Source of the DNA: an uncultured Eubacteriales bacterium
GTDB lineage: Bacteria > Bacillota > Clostridia > Oscillospirales > Oscillospiraceae
Direction of reading: 5' to 3'
Assembly (NCBI GenBank): GCA_900320765.1
Contig: ONTN01000033.1
Span: forward strand, 1-10,001
DNA length: 10,001 bases
Of this stretch, positions 5,902 through 10,001 are shown piece by piece. Position 1 is the first letter of the stretch. Each line of letters starts with the position of its first letter. Below the pieces are notes generated by a model. The model had not been told where the DNA came from. It searched no databases and saw only the letters and a list, made by a program, of their open reading frames with translations. The translations under genes and the position numbers were made by a program.

Positions 5902-5922
5902 ATTGATATCCCCCATATCAAT
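5902..5922. promoter_or_regulatory. Perfect palindrome, candidate operator of the hyd operon
   Basis: ATTGATAT, five bases (CCCCC on the plus strand), then ATATCAAT: two perfect 8-bp arms. It lies 10 nt downstream of the candidate -10 box and 37 nt upstream of the hydC start codon, where a bound repressor would block transcription. The shape recalls redox-responsive operators such as Rex sites (TTGTTAA-N4-TTAACAA in many clostridia), but sequence and spacer length differ. The regulator is unknown. The palindrome could also form a small leader hairpin. Confidence 0.5.
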
Positions 5923-5931
5923 ACACAGTAT

Positions 5932-5960
5932 ATTATATACTAAATCCACAAAGAAGAAAA
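5932..5960 (-). promoter_or_regulatory. Candidate promoter of hydCBA
   Basis: On the minus strand, TATAAT (5932-5937) lies in an AT-rich gap about 67 nt before the hydC start codon and downstream of the liv terminator. The -35 region about 17 nt upstream is T-rich (TTTTCT) and far from TTGACA, so an activator or an extended context may be needed. The -10 box is itself in a palindrome, AGTATAT-N-ATATACT (5927-5941). No other convincing promoter is seen in this gap. Confidence 0.45.
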
Positions 5961-6007
5961 GAGCCAAAATCAAAAAATCGTGGATTTTGTTTATTTTTCG
6001 TCAAAGT

Positions 6008-6038
6008 AATAAAAAAGCCCGCGGAAATAATCCGCGGG
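6008..6038 (-). terminator. Intrinsic terminator after livF
   Basis: CCCGCGGA (6018-6025) pairs perfectly with TCCGCGGG (6031-6038) around a five-base loop. On the minus strand the stem is followed by CTTTTTTATT. It lies 16 nt after the livF stop codon and isolates the transporter operon from the hydrogenase operon downstream. Confidence 0.88.
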
Positions 6039-6054
6039 TGGAAATTTAATGGTG

Positions 6055-6762
6055 TCAGCCGCCGAGGTAGGCTTTTTTAACCTCTTCGCTTGCGGCGAGC
6101 TCCTTGCCCGTTCCGGAGAGGGTTATCTTTCCGGTCTCCATAACGTAGGCCCTGTCGGCGACGGAAAGGGCCATCTGAGCGTTCTGCTCAACGAGGAGTA
6201 TCGTCGTGCCGCCCTTGTGGAGCTCTTTTATTATATCGAATATCTGCTCAACCAAGATGGGGGCGAGACCCATACTGGGCTCGTCCAGCATCATAAGCTT
6301 CGGCGAGCACATAAGGGCGCGGCCCATAGCCAGCATCTGCTGCTCTCCGCCTGAGAGAGTGCCGCCTATCTGCCTGCGTCTCTCCTTGAGCCTCGGGAAC
6401 TGCTCGAATACGCGCTCAAGGTTTTTATCCATATCGGCGGGCGAGGTGTAGGCGCCCATCTCAAGGTTCTCCTGCACCGTCATTTGGGCGAAGATGCGTC
6501 TGCCCTCGGGCACCTGGGCAAGGCCCTTCTCAACGATTTTATGCGCCTGCATGCGGCTTATATCCTCGCCGCAGAACTCGATGCTGCCTGTCTTTGAGCG
6601 GAGCAGGCCGGAGACCGTCTGCAGGGTGGTGGTCTTTCCGGCTCCGTTCGCCCCGATAAGGGTGACGATCTCGCCCTCCTTGACCTCGAAGGATATACCC
6701 TTTATCGCGTGGATAGCCCCGTAATATACGTTGGCGTTTTCAACTTTCAATATCGTTTCCAT
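6055..6762 (-). CDS. livF: Branched-chain amino acid type ABC transporter ATPase LivF
   Basis: A 235-residue ATPase, the normal LivF length. Walker A is GANGAGKTT (37-45), the Q-loop region is AQVPEGR (82-88), the ABC signature is LSGGEQ (136-141), and Walker B is LMMLDEP (156-162). The switch-loop His is replaced by Gln in VEQN (191-194), which is typical of LivF rather than LivG. It should pair with LivG on the inner face of the membrane and power import by the LivHM pore. AAAGGAGG lies 6 nt before the ATG, within the end of livG. It is the last gene of the operon and is followed by a terminator. The substrate cannot be fixed from the ATPase. Confidence 0.93.
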   Translation of the reverse strand: METILKVENANVYYGAIHAIKGISFEVKEGEIVTLIGANGAGKTTTLQTVSGLLRSKTGSIEFCGEDISRMQAHKIVEKGLAQVPEGRRIFAQMTVQENLEMGAYTSPADMDKNLERVFEQFPRLKERRRQIGGTLSGGEQQMLAMGRALMCSPKLMMLDEPSMGLAPILVEQIFDIIKELHKGGTTILLVEQNAQMALSVADRAYVMETGKITLSGTGKELAASEEVKKAYLGG

Positions 6763-6763
6763 C

Positions 6764-7618
6764 TCACGCCTCCTTTTTCTTTCCGAGGTAGGCCTCGATG
6801 ACGGTGGGGTTGGACTGAATATCGGCAGGAGTGCCCTTTGCGATTATCTCGCCGAAATTCAGAACGGCGATGCCCTCGCAGATGCCCATAACGAGGTTCA
6901 TATCATGCTCAATGAGCAGGATGGCTATCCCGAAGGTGTCGCGTATTTTAACTATGTTCTCCATAAGCTCGGTGGTCTCGGAGGGGTTCATTCCCGCCGC
7001 CGGCTCATCAAGCAGGAGAAGGCTGGGCTTCGTGGCGAGGGCTCGGACAATCTCAAGCCTGCGCTGAGCCCCGTAGGGAAGGGCGCCCGCGCTGACCTCC
7101 GCAAGATCCTGCATATCGAAGATGGAGAGGAGCTCGAGGGCTCTCTCCTTCGCTATGCGCTCTCCGCTCCAGTAGCGGGGGAGGCGGAGGATAGATTCGG
7201 GCAGCGAGCACTTAATCTCGTGGTGCAGGCCAACGAGAACGTTTTCGAGCACCGTCATATTCGTGAAGAGCCTGATATTCTGGAAGGTGCGGGCTATTCC
7301 CGCCCTGTTTATCTGGACGGTATTCATTCCGTGGGTATCGTTGCCGTCCAAAAGTATCGTGCCGCGAGTGGGCTGATAGACCTTTGTAAGCAGGTTGAAG
7401 ACCGTGGTCTTTCCCGCTCCGTTCGGGCCGATGAGTCCCGCTATCTCCGTGCGGCCTATCGTCATATTGAAGTCCTTGACGGCCGTTAGTCCGCCGAAGT
7501 CTATGCCGAGATGCCTGCACTCAAGTATCGGGGTCTTGCCCAGGTCACGCTGGGGTATATAGGAGTCCGACGGCATGGGCACGAGCGGACTGTCGTTCTT
7601 AGAAGTTACTCTTGCCAT
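6764..7618 (-). CDS. livG: Branched-chain amino acid type ABC transporter ATPase LivG
   Basis: A 284-residue ATPase. Walker A is GPNGAGKTT (64-72), the Q-loop region is RTFQNIRLF (110-118), the signature is the LivG-type LPYGAQRR (170-177), Walker B is LLLLDEP (about 200-206), and the switch His is H238 in IEHDMNLVM. The C-terminal part, with KGTPADIQSNP and EAYLG, fits the HAAT-type ATPase family. About 25 extra polar residues precede the first strand, making it slightly longer than E. coli LivG. GAGGAGGT, 6 nt before the ATG, overlaps the livM stop. It acts as a heterodimer with LivF. Confidence 0.93.
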   Translation of the reverse strand: MARVTSKNDSPLVPMPSDSYIPQRDLGKTPILECRHLGIDFGGLTAVKDFNMTIGRTEIAGLIGPNGAGKTTVFNLLTKVYQPTRGTILLDGNDTHGMNTVQINRAGIARTFQNIRLFTNMTVLENVLVGLHHEIKCSLPESILRLPRYWSGERIAKERALELLSIFDMQDLAEVSAGALPYGAQRRLEIVRALATKPSLLLLDEPAAGMNPSETTELMENIVKIRDTFGIAILLIEHDMNLVMGICEGIAVLNFGEIIAKGTPADIQSNPTVIEAYLGKKKEA

Positions 7619-7620
7619 CG

Positions 7621-8682
7621 TCAGACCTCCTCTCTTTTCTTTTTATGCGGAATTAGCTTTGCGAAGAGGGCTCTGCCGCCCGCGCTGTTCGTTCCGAGCA
7701 TTACGGCGATGAGCACCACCGCATAGATAAGCATACGGAAGTTTCCGAGAGCTCTGAGCTCCTCGGGCAGAACGTAGAGCACCACGGCCGCGAGTATCGA
7801 GCCCCACATATTGCCGAGCCCGCCCAGAACGACGAAGACGAGAACGAGTATCGACGTGTTGAAATCGAACTTCGAGGCGACAAGGTTTGAATAGTTTAGC
7901 CCGTAAAGCGCGCCGGCCGAGCCGGCGATAGCCGCGGAGATTACGAAGGCCGTCATCTTGTATCTTGTTACGGGGATGCCGACGCTCTCCGCTGCGATAC
8001 GGTTATCCCTGAGCGCCATAACCGCGCGGCCGGTGCGGCTGTGGATGAGGTTGAGGACAATAACGAGGGCGACGAGGAGGAGAATGACGCCGGCGGTAAA
8101 GGTGGCGATAGTCTCCGTGCCCGTTGCGCCCTGAGCGCCCTTTATGATTATCTTTCCTGCGGGCGTCATATGGAGATCCTCGGCGCCCTTCAGTCCGTTG
8201 TAGTTGAATACTATATGGAGCCCGTTCTCATCGTGACCCACGATAAGGCAGGTGATGAGCTCCTTTATGATCTCGCCGAAGGCAAGAGTTACGATGGCGA
8301 GATAGTCTCCGCGAAGACGGAGAACGGGGATTCCGATGAGGAAGCCTGTTATTCCCGCGAGTATAGCTCCGACGATCATCGCGAGGACGAGACGGAGAGC
8401 GGGAGAAGCGACCGAGGCGGAAAGGCTCTGAGATACGACGACTCCGGTAAAGGCGCCGACGCCCATAAAGCCCGCGTGGCCGAGGCTGAGCTCGCCCATA
8501 ATGCCGACGGTCAGGTTGAGGGAAATCGCCATAACGGCATAGCAGCAGATCGGAACGAGAAGTCCCATGGTTGAGCGGCCAAGCCAGTGCTGGCTCTGAG
8601 CCAGCATTACGAGCCCCCATGCGGCAATAACGCCGAGATAAGTCGCAAAATCGACTTTGGTGTGTTTTTTCAGCCTGTTCAT
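7621..8682 (-). CDS. livM: Branched-chain amino acid type ABC permease LivM
   Basis: A 353-residue permease with about eight to nine hydrophobic segments (for example 12-30, 38-60, 96-118, 125-148, 192-212, 243-263, 277-303 and 315-331). Family motifs are GELSLGHAGFMGVGAF (63-78) and the ATPase-contact loop GRAVMALRDNRIAAESVGI (218-236). A polar loop at about 149-190 should face outside. It forms the pore with LivH. A GTG start three codons upstream (8691) is possible, but GAGGTG lies 6 nt before the ATG at 8682, so I chose the ATG. Close relatives transport leucine, isoleucine, valine, urea or amides; the neighbours favour amino acids. Confidence 0.92.
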   Translation of the reverse strand: MNRLKKHTKVDFATYLGVIAAWGLVMLAQSQHWLGRSTMGLLVPICCYAVMAISLNLTVGIMGELSLGHAGFMGVGAFTGVVVSQSLSASVASPALRLVLAMIVGAILAGITGFLIGIPVLRLRGDYLAIVTLAFGEIIKELITCLIVGHDENGLHIVFNYNGLKGAEDLHMTPAGKIIIKGAQGATGTETIATFTAGVILLLVALVIVLNLIHSRTGRAVMALRDNRIAAESVGIPVTRYKMTAFVISAAIAGSAGALYGLNYSNLVASKFDFNTSILVLVFVVLGGLGNMWGSILAAVVLYVLPEELRALGNFRMLIYAVVLIAVMLGTNSAGGRALFAKLIPHKKKREEV

Positions 8683-8688
8683 TGAGCT

Positions 8689-8694
8689 CACCTC
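8689..8694 (-). promoter_or_regulatory. Ribosome binding site that sets the livM start
   Basis: GAGGTG lies 6 nt before the ATG at 8680-8682 and overlaps the livH TGA. The alternative GTG start at 8691 is part of this same site and has only a weak GAGAAAG upstream. The arrangement implies coupled translation of livH and livM. Confidence 0.65.
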
Positions 8695-9595
8695 AGACTT
8701 TCTCGGTCATGCGCTTGCCCAAAAGTCCGGCGGGGCGCACGAGCAGAACGATGATGAGAACGGCGAAGACGACGGAGTTCGCGAGCTGAGTCGAGATATA
8801 CGCCTTTGCCATAGCCTCGATAATGCCGATAAGAAGTCCGCCGAGCAGGGCGCCGGGGATCGAGCCTATGCCCCCGAAAACGGCGGCGGTGAAGGCGCGG
8901 ATTCCGGGCATCGAGCCGGTAGTCGGCATAAGAGTCGGGTTGAAGGAGCAGAGCAGGACCCCCGCGACGGCGGCGAGGGCGGAGCCGATGGCGAAGGTGA
9001 GGGATATGGTCTTATCGACGCTTATTCCCATCAGCCTCGCGGCGTCCTTATCCTCGGAGCAGGCGCGCATGGCCTTGCCGAGCTTCGTGTGTCCCGTAAA
9101 CCAGGTGAGAGCTATCATAATTACGATGCAGGTCAGCATGGTGAAGAGGGAAATATAGGATATGGAGAGCTGACCGCCGAAAAGCTTAAGAGCGTTCGGC
9201 TCGCCGGCAGCGTTCATAAGCGGTATAAGAGGCTGATACACTTTCGGAGTCGCGCCGAAGATGAGAAGGGCGGAATTCTGCAGAAAATAGCTCACGCCTA
9301 TCGCCGTTATGAGTACGGCGAGCGAAGCTGCCTGGCGGAGCGGGCGATAAGCAAGCCCCTCGATAAGTATTCCGAGGATAGTGCAGACGACCATCGCGAG
9401 CGCGAGGGCGAGCCAGCCGTTCACGCCGAGGTACATCATCCCGCAGAAGGATATATAGCCTCCGATCATTATTACGTCGCCGTGTGCGAAGTTCAGCATT
9501 TTAGCTATGCCGTAGACCATGGTATAGCCGAGCGCGATAATGGCGTAAACGCTTCCGAGGCTTATGCCGCTTATCAGGTAGGACAAAAATCCCAT
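8693..9595 (-). CDS. livH: Branched-chain amino acid type ABC permease LivH
   Basis: A 300-residue permease, the usual family length, with about eight membrane segments. Hallmarks are the N-terminal ISLGSVYAIIALGYTMVYGI (11-30), LNFAHGDVIMIGGY (34-47), the ATPase-contact loop KAMRACSEDKDAARLMGI (174-191) and a GGIGSIPGALLGG turn (241-253). The C terminus, RPAGLLGKR, is also typical. It partners LivM in the membrane. AGAGAGG lies 7 nt before the ATG. Upstream is the gene for the binding protein, with a hairpin terminator or attenuator between the two, so LivH is probably expressed below the binding protein. Confidence 0.93.
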   Translation of the reverse strand: MGFLSYLISGISLGSVYAIIALGYTMVYGIAKMLNFAHGDVIMIGGYISFCGMMYLGVNGWLALALAMVVCTILGILIEGLAYRPLRQAASLAVLITAIGVSYFLQNSALLIFGATPKVYQPLIPLMNAAGEPNALKLFGGQLSISYISLFTMLTCIVIMIALTWFTGHTKLGKAMRACSEDKDAARLMGISVDKTISLTFAIGSALAAVAGVLLCSFNPTLMPTTGSMPGIRAFTAAVFGGIGSIPGALLGGLLIGIIEAMAKAYISTQLANSVVFAVLIIVLLVRPAGLLGKRMTEKV

Positions 9596-9643
9596 ATTAG
9601 CGCCTCTCTTTCTAAAGAAGTTTGCTTTCTTTAATAAAGCCGG

Positions 9644-9671
9644 AAAAAGGGCCGCCTTGCTGACGGCCCTT
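9644..9671 (-). terminator. Terminator/attenuator between the binding-protein gene and livH
   Basis: Bases 9647-9656 and 9662-9671 form a stem of about 10 bp (AAGGGCCGTC with GGCGGCCCTT on the minus strand, one G-U pair), followed by TTTCC after CCCTT. It lies 21 nt after the stop codon of the binding-protein gene. A partial terminator here would give much more binding protein than permease, as is common for such importers. Confidence 0.75.
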
Positions 9672-9692
9672 ATGTTAGGTTAATTCTGTAAT

Positions 9693-10001
9693 TCAGGCAG
9701 AAACGTACACACCGTCCTTGATAACGACGGCAACGGGCATCTTGGAGACCTCACCGTTGGAGCCCCAGGTCATGGCCTTGCCGGTAAGTCCGTCATAGCT
9801 CATGGTCTGGATCTGGGCGATGAGCTTCTCGCAAATCTCGGAGGCGCTCATGTCAGGGGTGCAGCCGGAGTCGATCAGGGCGTTGTAAAGAACGTAGATA
9901 ACGTCATAACCGTCGGCGGCGAACTGGTTGGGGGTCTCGCCGTAGCGCTTCTCGTACTCGGCAACGAAGGCCTTGGTCATCTCGTCGTCAGCATCGGCAG
10001 C
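9693..10001 (-). CDS. livJ: Branched-chain amino acid type substrate-binding protein, C-terminal part (partial)
   Basis: The last 102 residues of a Leu/Ile/Val-type periplasmic-binding protein (Peripla_BP_6 family); the N-terminal part, with signal peptide and ligand-contact residues, is off the right edge. Family features are FVAEYEKRYGETPNQFAADG, a helix near YDVIYVLYNALIDSG, and the end MSYDGLTGKAMTWGSNGEV followed by AVVIKDGVYV. In a Gram-positive cell it would be a membrane-anchored lipoprotein that delivers substrate to LivHM. The frame is open to the window edge; the Met at 9978-9980 is internal, not a start. It is separated from livH by a hairpin terminator. The ligand cannot be judged from this fragment. 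Confidence 0.9.
   Translation of the reverse strand, partial: AADADDEMTKAFVAEYEKRYGETPNQFAADGYDVIYVLYNALIDSGCTPDMSASEICEKLIAQIQTMSYDGLTGKAMTWGSNGEVSKMPVAVVIKDGVYVSA

Noticed and set aside
5902..5922. Calling the palindrome a Rex site outright
   Set aside because: Arms (TTGATAT rather than TTGTTAA) and spacer (five rather than four bases) do not match the usual consensus, so I kept it as an unassigned operator candidate.
5866..5973. A 36-residue N-terminal extension of HydC starting at 5973
   Set aside because: The extension is hydrophobic and unlike the family, it would cover the promoter and operator candidates, and the ATG at 5865 has its own ribosome binding site.
1714..9595. A new system linking the hydrogenase to the amino acid importer
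   Set aside because: A strong terminator (6008-6038) and a separate promoter region lie between them. Adjacency alone does not show a shared function.

Overview
The window looks like a chromosomal piece of an anaerobic, probably gut-type Clostridia (Bacillota) bacterium. The support is an NAD-linked [FeFe]-hydrogenase of the three-subunit bifurcating type, clostridial-style tRNAs with encoded CCA ends, strong AGGAGG ribosome binding sites, GC-rich third codon positions and an rRNA/tRNA cluster with hairpin terminators. The species cannot be named from the sequence alone. I see no mobile element, CRISPR array, defence locus or other undescribed multi-gene system; nearly everything is recognisable housekeeping or energy metabolism.

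Layout. (1) 1-826, plus strand: 3' end of a 23S rRNA gene, tRNA-Glu(CTC), tRNA-Lys(CTT), 5S rRNA, tRNA-Asn(GTT), terminator hairpin, tRNA-Met(CAT), a second hairpin, tRNA-Trp(CCA), strong terminator. Two tRNAs lie between 23S and 5S, which is an unusual order. (2) 827-1251: about 425 bp with no credible gene, full of small hairpins and TAATGAAG-type repeats, plus a short imitation of the tRNA-Trp 3' end. (3) 1252-1651, minus strand: a small SdpI/YhfL-family membrane protein and its terminator, convergent with the rRNA/tRNA cluster. (4) 1675-5965, minus strand: hydC-hydB-hydA with its own terminator, a candidate promoter and a palindromic operator candidate. (5) 6008-10001, minus strand: a branched-chain amino acid type ABC transporter, ordered binding protein (cut by the window edge), livH, livM, livG, livF, ending in a terminator.

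How the genes work together. HydC (NuoE-like), HydB (NuoF-like with extra ferredoxin domains) and HydA (H-cluster subunit) should form a soluble complex that makes H2 from NADH, probably together with reduced ferredoxin. This would reoxidise carriers during fermentation. The Liv proteins form one complete importer: a lipoprotein-type binding protein, two permeases and two ATPases. Terminators separate all three minus-strand units, so a functional link between hydrogenase and importer is not implied.

The points most worth a second look are a Ser at the HydA position where residue spacing predicts an H-cluster Cys ligand, the perfect palindrome just downstream of the hyd promoter candidate, the 23S-tRNA-tRNA-5S order, and the hairpin-rich spacer with its tRNA-Trp 3' end mimic.
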